DNA of 64,000 bases from Paludisphaera soli (GCF_011064595.1 NZ_JAALJI010000030.1:19638-83637); one strand, 5' to 3'. Positions 46,602 through 56,006 are shown, counted from the stretch's first letter. The notes: generated by a model from the letters alone, not told the origin. Numbers and translations are program-made.

Positions 46602-46883
46602 ATGAAGCGAGCGGGCAGGTTCCAGATTTTCGCCGTCATCACCCTCGCCGGCCTGGCGGCCTTCGCGACCCTGGGACGATCCGGGCCGGCCGTCGCCCAG
46701 GGGGAAGCTCCGGACGACCTCGCCCCCCACGGGTGGGAGTACAAGTTCGTCCCGAACTACAACGAACAGGAGTTCAACTTCTTCGGCAAGGACGGCTGGG
46801 AGCTGGCCGAGTACGTCCCACCCACGCCCTCCAACGGCGCCCACATCTTCATCTTCAAACGCCCCGTCTTCCGGCAACGTTGA
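46602..46883 (+). CDS. Small exported DUF4177-like protein
   Basis: A 93-residue protein. It has a signal peptide (hydrophobic 8-25, cleavage near AVAQG). The mature 60 residues contain [11 protein letters not shown] and [12 protein letters not shown], the DUF4177 pattern of paired aromatic GW-E motifs. The function of the family is unknown. It is convergent with the redoxin fusion gene, with 6 bases between stops. Confidence 0.6.
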   Translation: MKRAGRFQIFAVITLAGLAAFATLGRSGPAVAQGEAPDDLAPHGWEYKFVPNYNEQEFNFFGKDGWELAEYVPPTPSNGAHIFIFKRPVFRQR

Positions 46884-46889
46884 CGTCGT

Positions 46890-48728
46890 TCACTCGGCGG
46901 ACGCGGTCGGCGTCTCGTCCGCCGGCGCAACTCCCGCGCGGCGGAAGAATTCCTCCATGAAGTCGTCGACCGCGCCGGGCCTGGTGAGGTCCTGGTCGGC
47001 GCGGGTGAGGCCGAGGAAGAGGATCATCATGTCGTCATTCGTCCCCTCGCCCCAGCGGACCTCGCGCGGGGGGCGGGACGGATTCCGGGGGTTGGCGGAC
47101 GAGTTGTCGTAGCGGGCCTGCAGGTGGACGGTCGAGCCCTCGGGGATGCGCAGGGGCTCGCGGAGGAAATACGTGTCCTGGCGGTTGAAGTCCCAATCCT
47201 CGATCCGGATCAGGGGGCGGGAGCGGCCGTCGGGCGTCTCCACGCGGGCCTCCATCGTCCGCCCGAGCATGTGCATGTGCGGCGTCATCGCGTGCAGGTC
47301 GACGTCCATCGGAATCTTCAGCTCGGCCTTCCAGCCGACGTCGGAGTCGTCGGCGGGGAGCACGAATTCGGCCGGGTCGGCGCAGGCGGAGACCCATTGG
47401 AGGGCCTTCTTCACGGGCTTGCGGGCGAAGTGGATCCCCAGCCGGGTGCGGTCCCGCTCCACCTTGCCGACGGGGTGGTAGTGGACCTGCAAGACGACGT
47501 CCGCGCCCATCGGGAGGTTCTGTCCGACCCCCTCGCCGAAGAAATGGGGCTCGTTGCCCGGAGTCCAGCCGCCGAGCGCGCCGAAGATCGAGTCGCCGGT
47601 AAAGCCCGAGAAGCACATGTATCCCGGCCCTTCGTCGGCCTCGTCGCGGGACCGGCCCAGGCCCCGGACGTCGATGTAGGCGAACGTGTGGTGGACGACC
47701 CGCGGATTGCCCGGCTTGACCTCGATGGCGGTGATCCAGCGGGCCTCGGGGAGGTCGGTCGGCAGGACGAAGCAGCGGTAGACGTCGCCGCCGGCCGCCG
47801 GGATCTCGAACGGCTCGGGCATTTCCAGAATCAGGTCGGGCGTCCCCAGGGCCCATTCGCCGGGCGGGGCCGGCTCGGGGGGCTGCGGAGCGACGGGCGG
47901 GCCCTCGGGGGCCCCGGCGTCGGCCCACGCGCGGAGCGTGGCGACCTCGTCCGGCAGGAGCGTGCGATCGTGGAGCGGCGGGGGGCCGAAGCCCGAGGTC
48001 GGCTTCCACGGCGGCATGAACCGCGAGGCCGTCACTTCGGCCAGGTCGCGCGAGCGCCGGGCCGCCTGGGCGAAGGTCAGGAGCGGGAACGGCGCGGCCT
48101 CGCCGGGGCGGTGGCAGTCGCGACAGCTCCGTCGCAGGATCGGCTCCACGTCCTGCGTGTAGGTCGGCGTTCTGCGGGAGGCGTCGGCCGCGACGATCGG
48201 CGTCCCGGTCGCGGGTCGATGCGCCACGGCCGGCTCGACGCCCGCGCAGGCCGCCGCGACGGCCTCGCGCAGCTCGTCGAGGTCGAAGGGGCCCTGATAG
48301 AGCAGCCGGCCCTCGCCGACGAGGACGAGGGCCTCGGGCGTGCTCGTCGCCCCGAAGCGGCGGGCGATCGCGCCGGTCGGGTCGTGGACGACGGCCGCCT
48401 CGTCGGCGTCCGGTGGAAGCGGGCCGACGATCGCGGCGACGGTCGCCACGCGGCCGGGGAACGCCTCGCGGAGCCTCTCCAGGCCCCGCGCCGCCGGGTC
48501 GTCGGCGGCGAGGAAGGCGACGACCGTCGCGCCGTCGGCGGGGGGCCGAAGGTCGACGCGGCGGCCGTCGATCGCTCGGAGCGCCGGGGGGCCGTCCAGG
48601 AAGGACTTCCCCAGGAGCCCGGGGGCGAGCGGCCGGCCGGGGATCGCCCGCGGGCTCGGGGAGAGCCAGACGACCAGGGCCGCGCACGCCGGAGCGGCCA
48701 GGACGCACGTCAGGATGAGCCGCTTCAT
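46890..48728 (-). CDS. Redoxin / cytochrome c / copper monooxygenase-like fusion
   Basis: A 612-residue exported protein. An N-terminal signal or anchor (residues 1-22) comes first. A thioredoxin-like domain (about 30-165) lacks a visible CxxC. A c-type heme segment follows, with CRDCH in SCRDCHRPGEAAPF and a distal Met candidate in RFMPPW. The C-terminal half (about 300-600) has VVHHTFAYID, LQVHYHP and HAMTPHMHMLGRTM, the Cu-binding His pattern of the peptidylglycine/dopamine monooxygenase C-terminal fold. It may be a periplasmic redox enzyme; the reaction is unknown. A small lipoprotein gene lies just upstream on the same strand. Confidence 0.75.
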   Translation of the reverse strand: MKRLILTCVLAAPACAALVVWLSPSPRAIPGRPLAPGLLGKSFLDGPPALRAIDGRRVDLRPPADGATVVAFLAADDPAARGLERLREAFPGRVATVAAIVGPLPPDADEAAVVHDPTGAIARRFGATSTPEALVLVGEGRLLYQGPFDLDELREAVAAACAGVEPAVAHRPATGTPIVAADASRRTPTYTQDVEPILRRSCRDCHRPGEAAPFPLLTFAQAARRSRDLAEVTASRFMPPWKPTSGFGPPPLHDRTLLPDEVATLRAWADAGAPEGPPVAPQPPEPAPPGEWALGTPDLILEMPEPFEIPAAGGDVYRCFVLPTDLPEARWITAIEVKPGNPRVVHHTFAYIDVRGLGRSRDEADEGPGYMCFSGFTGDSIFGALGGWTPGNEPHFFGEGVGQNLPMGADVVLQVHYHPVGKVERDRTRLGIHFARKPVKKALQWVSACADPAEFVLPADDSDVGWKAELKIPMDVDLHAMTPHMHMLGRTMEARVETPDGRSRPLIRIEDWDFNRQDTYFLREPLRIPEGSTVHLQARYDNSSANPRNPSRPPREVRWGEGTNDDMMILFLGLTRADQDLTRPGAVDDFMEEFFRRAGVAPADETPTASAE

Positions 48729-48738
48729 GCGCCGCGCC

Positions 48739-48990
48739 TCAACGCCGTTTCCGACGCTTGGGATTGGGAGCGTTCTCGGGGAGGTTGGGGTCCTTCCAGT
48801 CGGCACCCATGTTCTCCTGGACCTCGGGCGTCTCCTGCTCCTCGGGCGGCAGCCTGGCGAACTCCTCGGGCGTGAGCTTCTTGTAGACGATGTTCGGGTC
48901 GCGCGGGGGTCCGCAGGCGGCCGAGCAGAAGGCCAGCGTCGGCAGGGCGAGGACCGCGAAGGTCGTCGGGATGCGTCGCGATCGGGTCAT
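48739..48990 (-). CDS. Small lipoprotein, function unknown
   Basis: An 83-residue protein. A hydrophobic stretch ends in CSAAC, a lipobox near residue 26. The mature part is short, charged and Pro-rich (LTPEEFARLPPEEQETPEV) with a basic end (NPKRRKRR). The ATG at 48990 is chosen because the signal starts there. It lies 10 bases before the redoxin fusion on the same strand. Confidence 0.6.
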   Translation of the reverse strand: MTRSRRIPTTFAVLALPTLAFCSAACGPPRDPNIVYKKLTPEEFARLPPEEQETPEVQENMGADWKDPNLPENAPNPKRRKRR

Positions 48991-49059
48991 GGTCTTCCCA
49001 ATCAAGGGACGGGGCCGGGCCGGGCGTCGGCGACGCACCGGCCCGGTCGGACGTCGGGT

Positions 49060-50010
49060 TCAGAAGCTCTCGGCCGAGATCACCTCGCCGCCGGCGCGGG
49101 TGGAGAGGCCGCGGTAGACCGGCTTGGAGATCGAGTCCTTGATGAACTTGACGGAGCCGTCGGCGAACACGAAGTTGACGCCGCCCGGATGCTGGCTGCG
49201 GAACGCGTAGATCCCGCTCTCCTCGCTGGTGACGTCGGCGACGACCTGGTGGTGGTTGAACTTGCCCCAGGTCGAGAAGTTCAGCCCGCGGGGATAGCCG
49301 TGGGCCCAGACCCCCTGGCCGCCCCGGAGCTGGCCGGCGCGGGCGTGGGTCGAGCTGAAGAAGTCGTTCTTCAGGCCGTAATCCTGCTCGCCGGCGAGGA
49401 ACGTGTTCGACGACCCGTCGGTGATCGAGGCGAGCGTGACCGGCGCGTGCGAGACGGTCGTCAGCGGGTTGACCGGGTCGCCGGTGTTCGTGCTCGTCGC
49501 GCCGATGATGACCCCCCGCGGCTCGCCGTAGAGGTGCCGGCCGCTGTAGAGGTTGGCGTAGGCGTCGCCGTTGCTGGTCGTGTAGCTCGAAGGCGCCAGG
49601 AAGTCATTCTGCGAGACGTCCGGCTTGGCGTACGGGAGCGTCATCGAGGGGCAGAGGAACGAGGCCACGATCGTCCCCGAGGCGGTCGAGTTCGTCGTCG
49701 ACGACGCGCCGAACGAGACGTTGTACGACGCGAACAGCGGCCCCTGCTCCACGAACGGCAGGATCCCGGTGAAGCACGAGTAGCGCGACGAGGCCTGGAT
49801 CAACGCGAAGGGGAAGCAGCCGTTGCCGTCGGCGTAGTTGTGCATCGCCAGGCCGACCTGCTTCAGGTTGTTGACGCACTGCGACCGCCGGGCCGCCTCG
49901 CGGGCCGACTGCACGGCCGGCAGTAGTAGCGCGATCAGGACGGCGATGATCGCGATCACGACCAGCAGCTCGATCAGGGTGAAGCCGCGAGGGCGAGGGC
50001 TCGACGACAT
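49060..50010 (-). CDS. DUF1559 protein with prepilin-type N-terminus
   Basis: A 316-residue protein. [20 protein letters not shown] is a type IV pilin-like signal that a prepilin peptidase would cleave before Phe. DUF1559 features follow: [23 protein letters not shown] at the start and [18 protein letters not shown] (H-x9-DG motif) at the end. Such proteins are abundant and specific to planctomycetes. The exact role is unknown, possibly surface structure. The ATG at 50010 has GGAGAG upstream. Confidence 0.95.
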   Translation of the reverse strand: MSSSPRPRGFTLIELLVVIAIIAVLIALLLPAVQSAREAARRSQCVNNLKQVGLAMHNYADGNGCFPFALIQASSRYSCFTGILPFVEQGPLFASYNVSFGASSTTNSTASGTIVASFLCPSMTLPYAKPDVSQNDFLAPSSYTTSNGDAYANLYSGRHLYGEPRGVIIGATSTNTGDPVNPLTTVSHAPVTLASITDGSSNTFLAGEQDYGLKNDFFSSTHARAGQLRGGQGVWAHGYPRGLNFSTWGKFNHHQVVADVTSEESGIYAFRSQHPGGVNFVFADGSVKFIKDSISKPVYRGLSTRAGGEVISAESF

Positions 50011-50348
50011 GGCGGGGGCTCTCCGGGGGTTGGACGTTGGCATCGATCTCGATGCGAGGGGCCGGCCGACGCACGCTCCTGCGTCGCAGACTTAAGGGGG
50101 ATGTCGCGGGAAGGCCGCAATGGGGTTGAGACTGGATCTCAGTTGCGATAGGTCGGATCATAAAGACGTCGTCTCAACGTGTCAATCGCCCGGTCCGCGA
50201 AACGCAGGGTTTCGCCGGCGACCCGCCTCCGAGATCCGGGGTCGAGCGTGGGGATGCCGCAGGCTAGGATGGAGGACGGGTGGACCCGCCCGGGGGGCCG
50301 AGCGGGTGGGGGTCCAAGGCCGGGCCCATCGTCGAGGGTGAGACGCGA
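50011..50348. other. Divergent intergenic region, 338 bp
   Basis: This spacer lies between the DUF1559 gene and the metallophosphoesterase. No gene is supported. It has short AT-rich patches near 50085-50110 and 50140-50175 that could carry promoters. Open frames antisense to the phosphoesterase are read as shadows. Confidence 0.35.
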
Positions 50349-51014
50349 ATGCGGATCTGCTGCGCGGCCGACCTGCACGGCCATCTCCCGGAAGTCCCCG
50401 AGTGCGACCTGCTCCTGCTCGGGGGCGATCTCGTGCCGCTCGACGCGCACGCGCCGGCGAAGGGACGCGCCTGGCTCGACACGACGTTCCGCTCCTGGCT
50501 GGAGGCGATCCCGGCGGGCACGACCATCGTCGGGGTGGCGGGCAACCACGATTTCGTCTTCCAGGAGGGCCGCGCGACCTTCGCCGATCCCCTGCGCTGG
50601 ACCTATCTTCAGGACTCGGGGACGAGCCACAGAGGTCTCTCGATCTGGGGGACGCCCTGGCAGCCGCGCTTCTTCGACTGGGCGTTCAACCTCGACGAGG
50701 ACGACCTGGCCGCGAAATGGGCCCTGATCCCCGAGGCGACGGACGTGCTGCTCCTCCACGGGCCGCCGTACGGCCACGGCGATCCCACGCCGAGGGGGCC
50801 CGCCGGCTCTCCCGGCCTGCTGCGGCGGATCGAGGCGGTGCGGCCCCGGCTGGTGGTCGCGGGCCACATCCATTCCGGCTACGGCGTCTACACGATCGGC
50901 CCGACGACGCTTGCGAACTGCTCCCTGCTCGACGAGGATTATCGATTTAGGAACCGACCCATCCTGATCGAACTGTCCGACGAGGGGATCGCGGCCGATT
51001 TCGGCCCGCTTTGA
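50349..51014 (+). CDS. Metallophosphoesterase
   Basis: A 221-residue protein with all calcineurin-like metal motifs in order: ADLHGH (DxH), GGDLV (GD), GNHD, LLHGP and GHIHSGYG. It hydrolyses phosphate esters, perhaps small nucleotides; the substrate is not evident. The ATG at 50349 is chosen because MRICCAADLHGH is the natural N-terminus. It lies 29 bases before the RidA-repeat gene. Confidence 0.9.
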   Translation: MRICCAADLHGHLPEVPECDLLLLGGDLVPLDAHAPAKGRAWLDTTFRSWLEAIPAGTTIVGVAGNHDFVFQEGRATFADPLRWTYLQDSGTSHRGLSIWGTPWQPRFFDWAFNLDEDDLAAKWALIPEATDVLLLHGPPYGHGDPTPRGPAGSPGLLRRIEAVRPRLVVAGHIHSGYGVYTIGPTTLANCSLLDEDYRFRNRPILIELSDEGIAADFGPL

Positions 51015-51043
51015 CGACGTCCGTTTCCGGGAAGCGACCTCCG

Positions 51044-52240
51044 ATGCACCAGATAGCCGCATTCCTCCTGACCCTGTCGCTCGTCGCGCCGCTCGCCCTG
51101 GGAGACGACGCCCTGCGCCGGCTCCGCGTCGACTCCGATCGCGCCGGCACGACCGCCGTGGTCGTCTCCTCGAACGTCCCGCTGGTCCACACGGCCCAGG
51201 TCTTTCCGGTCGACGAGCAAGGACGTCCGGCGGCGGACGAGGCGCAGGTCGGCCTGGTTTTGGATCGTCTCGACGCGGTCTTGAAGGCCGCCGGCTCCGA
51301 CGCCTCGCGGGTCGTCCGCCTGCACGTCGTCCTGGCTCGGGATGACTTGCGGGATGCGGTCCGCGCGGCGTTCGCCGGGCGTCTCGACGGCCGCGAAGGT
51401 CCGGCCTGGACCTTCGTCGGCGGCGAGCCGGCCGTCCCGGGCGCGCTCCTCGCGGTCGACGCCGTCGCGACGACCGACGCCCCGACGGCCGGTGCCGCGG
51501 TCGCTCGCGCCGTCGTCCCCGGCTTCTCGAAGTCCCAGGCGACGTTCGCCGTCCTTCCCGGCTGGCCTCGCGTCTTCATCTCGGGCCAGGCCGAGCCCGA
51601 CGAGGACCTCGCGGCGGCGACCCGGAAGACGCTCCGCAGCCTGGGGGATTCCCTCAAGCTCCTGGGCCTCGACCGAGATGACGTCGTCCAGCTCAAGGCG
51701 TTCGTCCAGCCGTCGGACGCGGCCGCCGCCGAGGTCGTCGCCCGCGAGTCGTCGGCCTTCTTCGAGGGGGGCACGCCCCCGCCGCTGGTCGTCGTCGGCT
51801 GGAAGTCGTCGACCTCGCAGCCGATCGAGATCGAGCTGATCGCCGCTTCGCCGGCCCCCGGCGGGCCGGACCGGCTCGACTTCCCGCCGCTGCCGCCGCT
51901 CAAGCCTTCGCCGGTCTTCAGCCGCTCGGCGCGAGTGAACCGGGGATCGCTGGTCTACGTCTCCGGGCTGATGGGTCCCGAAAACGCGACCGGCGCCGAG
52001 CAGGTCCGCTCGGTGTTCGACGACCTCCGGGCGGTGCTCGACGAGGCCGGGTCCGACTTCCGCCAGATGGCCAAGGCGACCTACTACGTCTCCGACCCCG
52101 CCGCCGACGCGGCGCTCGGGGCGATCCGACCTCTCCTCTACGACCCCGACCGTCCCCCCGCCGCGTCGAAGGCCGCCGTCGCGGGCGTCGCCGCGCCGGG
52201 CCGGGGGATCGCCGTCGACATGATCGCCGTCGCACCCTGA
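51044..52240 (+). CDS. Exported protein with three RidA/YjgF-like domains
   Basis: A 398-residue protein with a signal peptide cleaved near PLALGD. Three tandem RidA-type regions follow (about 20-140, 150-265 and 280-398). Each keeps the LDxxLxxAG(S)D pattern (VLDRLDAVLKAAGSDASRVV; LRAVLDEAGSDFRQMAKATYYV). RidA deaminates reactive enamines in the cytoplasm. An exported three-fold version is unusual and its substrate is unknown. The ATG at 51044 follows a possible TTG start at 51011. Confidence 0.72.
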   Translation: MHQIAAFLLTLSLVAPLALGDDALRRLRVDSDRAGTTAVVVSSNVPLVHTAQVFPVDEQGRPAADEAQVGLVLDRLDAVLKAAGSDASRVVRLHVVLARDDLRDAVRAAFAGRLDGREGPAWTFVGGEPAVPGALLAVDAVATTDAPTAGAAVARAVVPGFSKSQATFAVLPGWPRVFISGQAEPDEDLAAATRKTLRSLGDSLKLLGLDRDDVVQLKAFVQPSDAAAAEVVARESSAFFEGGTPPPLVVVGWKSSTSQPIEIELIAASPAPGGPDRLDFPPLPPLKPSPVFSRSARVNRGSLVYVSGLMGPENATGAEQVRSVFDDLRAVLDEAGSDFRQMAKATYYVSDPAADAALGAIRPLLYDPDRPPAASKAAVAGVAAPGRGIAVDMIAVAP

Positions 52241-52268
52241 CGCCACTCTTCCTTCCGCGAGTCCATCG

Positions 52269-53327
52269 ATGAGCATCAAAGCCTACGCCGCGCAGGCCGC
52301 CGAATCGCCGCTGTCCTCGTTCTCGATCACCCGGCGCGATCCCCTGCCGAACGACGTCCTGATCGACATCCTCTACTGCGGCGTCTGCCATTCCGACCTG
52401 CACCAGGCCCGCAACGAGTGGGGCAACACGATCTACCCGTGCGTGCCGGGCCACGAGATCCTGGGCCGGGTCGCGAAGGTCGGGACGGCCGTGACCCGCT
52501 TCAAGGAGGGGGACCTGGCGGCGGTCGGCTGCATGGTCGACTCCTGCCGCACCTGCCCGGCCTGCCAGAAGGGGCTGGAGCAGTATTGCGAGACCGGCGG
52601 GACCGTCTTCACCTATAACGGCCCGGACAAGATCCTCGGCGGGGTGACGTTCGGGGGCTATTCCGAGAACATCGTCGTCGACGAGGCGTTCGTCCTGAAG
52701 GTCTCGGAGAAGGTGAAGCCCGAGGAGCTCCCCGGCGTCGCCCCCCTGCTCTGCGCCGGGATCACGACGTACTCGCCGATGCGGCACTGGAAGGTCGGGC
52801 CGGGGCAGAAGGTCGGGATCGTGGGCCTCGGCGGGCTGGGGCACATGGGGGTGAAGTTCGCCCACGCGTTCGGCGCCCAAGTCGTCCTGTTCACGACCTC
52901 GCCGGGCAAGGCCGAGGACGCCAGGCGGCTCGGCGCCGACGAGGTGGTCGTCTCGAAGGACCCCGACGCCATGGCCGCCCAGGCGCGGAGCTTCGACTTC
53001 ATCCTCGACTGCGTCTCCGCCCAGCACGACCTCAACGCCTATCTGCAACTGCTCAAGCGAGACGGCACGCTCGTCCTCGTCGGCGCCCCGGAGCACCCGC
53101 TGCCGATCGCCGCGTTCAACCTGCTCATGCCCCGCCGCAACCTCGCCGGCTCCGGCATCGGCGGCATCCCCGAGACCCAGGAGATGCTCGACTTCTGCGC
53201 CGAGCGCGGCATCACCTGCGACGTCGAGATGATCGGCATCCAGGATGTCGAGACCGCCTACGCCCGGCTGCTCAAGAGCGACGTCCGGTATCGGTTCGTG
53301 ATCGACATGGCGACGCTGAAGAGCTGA
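52269..53327 (+). CDS. Zinc-dependent alcohol dehydrogenase (YahK/CAD type)
   Basis: A 352-residue MDR enzyme. The catalytic zinc ligands are in YCGVCHSDLHQ, GHEILGRV and the later CAGITTYS. The structural zinc cluster is CRTCPACQKGLEQYC. The Rossmann motif is GLGGLGHMGVKFA. It oxidises alcohols or reduces aldehydes with NAD(P)H, as YahK does for broad substrates. It follows the RidA-repeat gene by 28 bases on the same strand. Confidence 0.92.
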   Translation: MSIKAYAAQAAESPLSSFSITRRDPLPNDVLIDILYCGVCHSDLHQARNEWGNTIYPCVPGHEILGRVAKVGTAVTRFKEGDLAAVGCMVDSCRTCPACQKGLEQYCETGGTVFTYNGPDKILGGVTFGGYSENIVVDEAFVLKVSEKVKPEELPGVAPLLCAGITTYSPMRHWKVGPGQKVGIVGLGGLGHMGVKFAHAFGAQVVLFTTSPGKAEDARRLGADEVVVSKDPDAMAAQARSFDFILDCVSAQHDLNAYLQLLKRDGTLVLVGAPEHPLPIAAFNLLMPRRNLAGSGIGGIPETQEMLDFCAERGITCDVEMIGIQDVETAYARLLKSDVRYRFVIDMATLKS

Positions 53328-53361
53328 AAGCCACCAAGTCGGAAAGGCAGGGCCGGATCCG

Positions 53362-53823
53362 ATGACGCCGAACTTCTCCGGCTCCGCCGCCCTCGACTGG
53401 ATCCGCCGCCTGCTCGGGAGGCTGCGGCGCGAGGATCGCGGCCCGATCGTCGGCTCGGCGGTCGTCGATTTCGACCGCGACGGGCTCATCCTTCTCCCGT
53501 CCGCCGACACGAAGCTCGATTACCTCGCGGGGTTCTGGCGATGGGTCGAGTTGCTCGCCGCCGACGACTACGCAGGGGCGATCGTATCGCTGCACTGGCC
53601 TCGGGAGACTCGCTGGACGCCCGAGGGCTTGAAGAAGCAGATCACCACCTTCTTCGGTGGCGACCGCCCCTGGTCGGTCGTGGTGCCGAACGAGAGGCTG
53701 ATCGGGGTCCTGAACGACCTCGCGCAGTTCGAGCCGCTCGATCGTGAGGGCGTTGGTTGGTTCATGGCCCACATCCCGCTGACCACGGAGCCTTCGAATC
53801 CCAAAGACGACGCGCTCCCTTGA
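53362..53823 (+). CDS. Conserved-looking hypothetical protein
   Basis: A 153-residue protein, probably cytoplasmic, with no signal peptide or membrane segment. Trp-rich stretches (LAGFWRWVELLAADDY, LHWPRETRW) and the central block KKQITTFFGGDRPWSVVVP look protein-like. Codon use is as in neighbours. No family was recognised. It lies 34 bases after the alcohol dehydrogenase. Confidence 0.55.
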   Translation: MTPNFSGSAALDWIRRLLGRLRREDRGPIVGSAVVDFDRDGLILLPSADTKLDYLAGFWRWVELLAADDYAGAIVSLHWPRETRWTPEGLKKQITTFFGGDRPWSVVVPNERLIGVLNDLAQFEPLDREGVGWFMAHIPLTTEPSNPKDDALP

Positions 53824-53900
53824 TGGGCCTGGCGGCCTCGTTCTTCGTCCGACGACTCGAGGAGGCTTACGTCCTGGAATTCATCATCTTTCACATCTAG

Positions 53901-54288
53901 CTAGCTAGGCGGGGCCTCAACATGGGGTCGCACGACTCGGTCGAACACCCGCTTCAACGAGTCAAGAAAGGCGGCCTCGGATTCGAGGAACGAAGCGGCC
54001 GCCGAGCGGACCTGGCGCGGCTCGTCGAGCAGGCCGTCGCGGATCAGCAGACGCAACCGCCGACCCTGATCCATAAACGCGTCCTCCCATGTCGCGTTGT
54101 CGATCCCGGTGGCCAGATGGACCAGGACGGCGACGGCCACGCCGGTCCGCTCGAATTCGGAGAGCGTGGGATCGCGGATGAGCTGATAGGGGTTGTGGTC
54201 GACAGGAATCGATCCCGCCGCCGAAGTCGCCGCCGTATTCGGCGATCTCGGCATACATCCGCAGGATCTGGGATCTGAGGTCGTCCAA
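53901..54288 (-). pseudogene. Hypothetical protein, probably frameshifted
   Basis: Two overlapping frames each hold part of a plausible protein. From a TTG at 54288 (GGAGG 9 bases upstream) the N-terminus reads LRSQILRMYAEIAEYGGDFG, then loses sense after about 25 residues near 54210. The next frame, open from an ATG at 54254, reads well from DHNPYQLIRDPTLSEFERTG to the stop at 53901. One base change near 54200-54215 would join them into a roughly 125-residue protein. It could be a sequencing error, decay or a downstream start. No family was recognised. Confidence 0.45.
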
Positions 54289-54365
54289 CGGCTGTCGCCT
54301 CCGAACTCGTCTCCAGGGTCAGGAGTCGCGGCGGGAGTCTCGCGTGGCTTTGGGCGTCGCGCTCA

Positions 54366-55265
54366 TCAGGTCGCTCGGGCGACAGGCCCGGGTCGGCCGG
54401 CCTCCTTGAGCGTCTCCAGGAAGCGGAGCATCAGCCGGGACTGGTAACGGTCCGGGTTCCAGCAGGCGGTGATGGTCCGGGTCGGCTTCTCGCCGTCGAG
54501 GGAGCGGTAGCGGAGGCGGCCGGACGGGTCGGGGCGGACTGCCATCTCGGGGATGAGCGAGACGCCGAAGCCCATCGCCACCAGCTCCTGAACCGTCGCG
54601 AGCTGGCTGACCCGGCCGGTGCTGACGGGCTGGAACAGCTTGCGGCGGCAGAATCCCCGGATGTCGTCCGACAGGCAGTGGGCCTCGTCCAGCAGGACGA
54701 ACGGCTGCTCGCGGAGGTCTTCCAGCTCGACCCGGTCCCGGTCGGCCATCGGGTGATCGGCCGACGTGACCAGGAGCAGCTCCTCCTCGAACAAGTTCTC
54801 GAACCGGAGATACCCCCGCGAGGCCGGCAGGGCCAGCACGCCGACGTCGATCTCTCCCAGGGCGCAACGGCGGAGGATGGCCTCGGTCACCTCCTCGTTC
54901 ACCTCCACGCGGGCCTGGGGATGTTCCTCGTGGAAGGCCTCCAGCAGGCCGGGCATGAAGTAAGGAGCGATGGTCGGGATGGCCGAGACCACGATCTTGC
55001 CAGTCTCGCCGTCGTCGCAGAGCAGCCGCGCGGTGTCCTCGACGAGCGAGACGATCTGCAAGGCCCGCCGCCGCAGCAATTCGCCCGCCTCGGTGAGCGC
55101 CACCTGCCTGCCCTGGCGCTCGAACAGCGGCCGGCCCAGGCTCGCCTCCAGCCGCGCGACCTGCTGGCTGATCGCCGGCTGGCTCACCCCGCAGTCGCGA
55201 GCGGCCGCGGTGAAGCTCCCGCGCTCGGCGACCTTCAGGAACATCCGGAGCTGCTGGATCTCCAT
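54366..55265 (-). CDS. oxyR: LysR-type peroxide sensor OxyR
   Basis: A 299-residue LysR regulator. The helix-turn-helix (1-60) has AERGSFTAAARDCGVSQPAI. The effector domain contains DEAHCLSDDIRGFC, two Cys nine residues apart exactly as the redox Cys pair of OxyR. Position, divergent from ahpC-ahpD, supports that role. Oxidation would form the disulfide and activate the peroxidase genes. The start is the ATG at 55265, at the edge of a candidate OxyR operator. Confidence 0.92.
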   Translation of the reverse strand: MEIQQLRMFLKVAERGSFTAAARDCGVSQPAISQQVARLEASLGRPLFERQGRQVALTEAGELLRRRALQIVSLVEDTARLLCDDGETGKIVVSAIPTIAPYFMPGLLEAFHEEHPQARVEVNEEVTEAILRRCALGEIDVGVLALPASRGYLRFENLFEEELLLVTSADHPMADRDRVELEDLREQPFVLLDEAHCLSDDIRGFCRRKLFQPVSTGRVSQLATVQELVAMGFGVSLIPEMAVRPDPSGRLRYRSLDGEKPTRTITACWNPDRYQSRLMLRFLETLKEAGRPGPVARAT

Positions 55266-55300
55266 AACCGCTCCTTATGGCATCTATAGCGAAAGGTCTC
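55264..55300. promoter_or_regulatory. Candidate OxyR operator at oxyR start
   Basis: The order ATAA-N7-TTAT-N7-ATAG-N7-TCTC matches the four-element OxyR site (ATAG-N7-CTAT-N7-ATAG-N7-CTAT) in spacing, with one exact and two near elements. It overlaps the oxyR start codon and lies about 180 bases before ahpC. It could serve autoregulation and ahpC activation. Confidence 0.5.
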
Positions 55301-55478
55301 ATTGAATTATATCGGCGAGTCCCTATCATGACGAGTGAGGACGCCGGGAGGGCCGGGCCAGGCGCGAGCCGTCGGGCCCTTCGATGGTCGGCGATCCCGT
55401 GGAAATCCTCTCACAAAAGGGCCCCGACGCGCGGTGCGACGGGGGCCGTCGAAACGATCGAATTGGAGACCGAACGCG

Positions 55479-56006
55479 ATGTTGACCGTCGGCGACAAGT
55501 TCCCGGAGTTCACGGCCAAGGCGAGTCTCGGCAGCGGCCCGGAGGCCCTGGTCACCGTCAGCAGCGAGCAGTTCGCGGGCAAGTGGGTGGTCTACTTCTT
55601 CTATCCCAAGGACTTCACGTTCGTCTGCCCGACCGAGCTGGTCGAGTTCAGCCGCCGCCTGAAGGATTTCGAGGATCGCGACGCCGAGGTGGTGGGGGGG
55701 AGCACCGACAACGAGTTCTCCCACCTGGCCTGGTGCAAGGACCATGACGACCTGCACGACCTGGGCTACCCGCTGATCGCCGCCCAGAAGCTGGCGCCCG
55801 CCCTGGGGATCTGCGACCCTGTCGAAGGCTACGCCAACCGCGCGACGTTCCTGGTCGACCCCAACGGCGTGATCCAGTGGGCCGCCGTCTACAACGGCAA
55901 CGTCGGCCGCAACGTCGACGAGGTGATCCGCGTGCTCGACGCCGTGCAGTCCGACGAGCTCTGCCCCTGCAACTGGAAGCAGGGCGAGGCGACCATCCAG
56001 GCCTGA
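55479..56006 (+). CDS. ahpC: Alkyl hydroperoxide reductase C (peroxiredoxin)
   Basis: A 175-residue 2-Cys peroxiredoxin. The peroxidatic Cys is in DFTFVCPTELVEF, and the C-terminal resolving Cys is in DELCPCNWKQGE. It reduces hydrogen and alkyl peroxides. Its length is shorter than the usual AhpC (about 187) but matches the group that pairs with AhpD. The ATG at 55479 has GGAG about 11 bases upstream. ahpD follows 75 bases downstream. Confidence 0.95.
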   Translation: MLTVGDKFPEFTAKASLGSGPEALVTVSSEQFAGKWVVYFFYPKDFTFVCPTELVEFSRRLKDFEDRDAEVVGGSTDNEFSHLAWCKDHDDLHDLGYPLIAAQKLAPALGICDPVEGYANRATFLVDPNGVIQWAAVYNGNVGRNVDEVIRVLDAVQSDELCPCNWKQGEATIQA

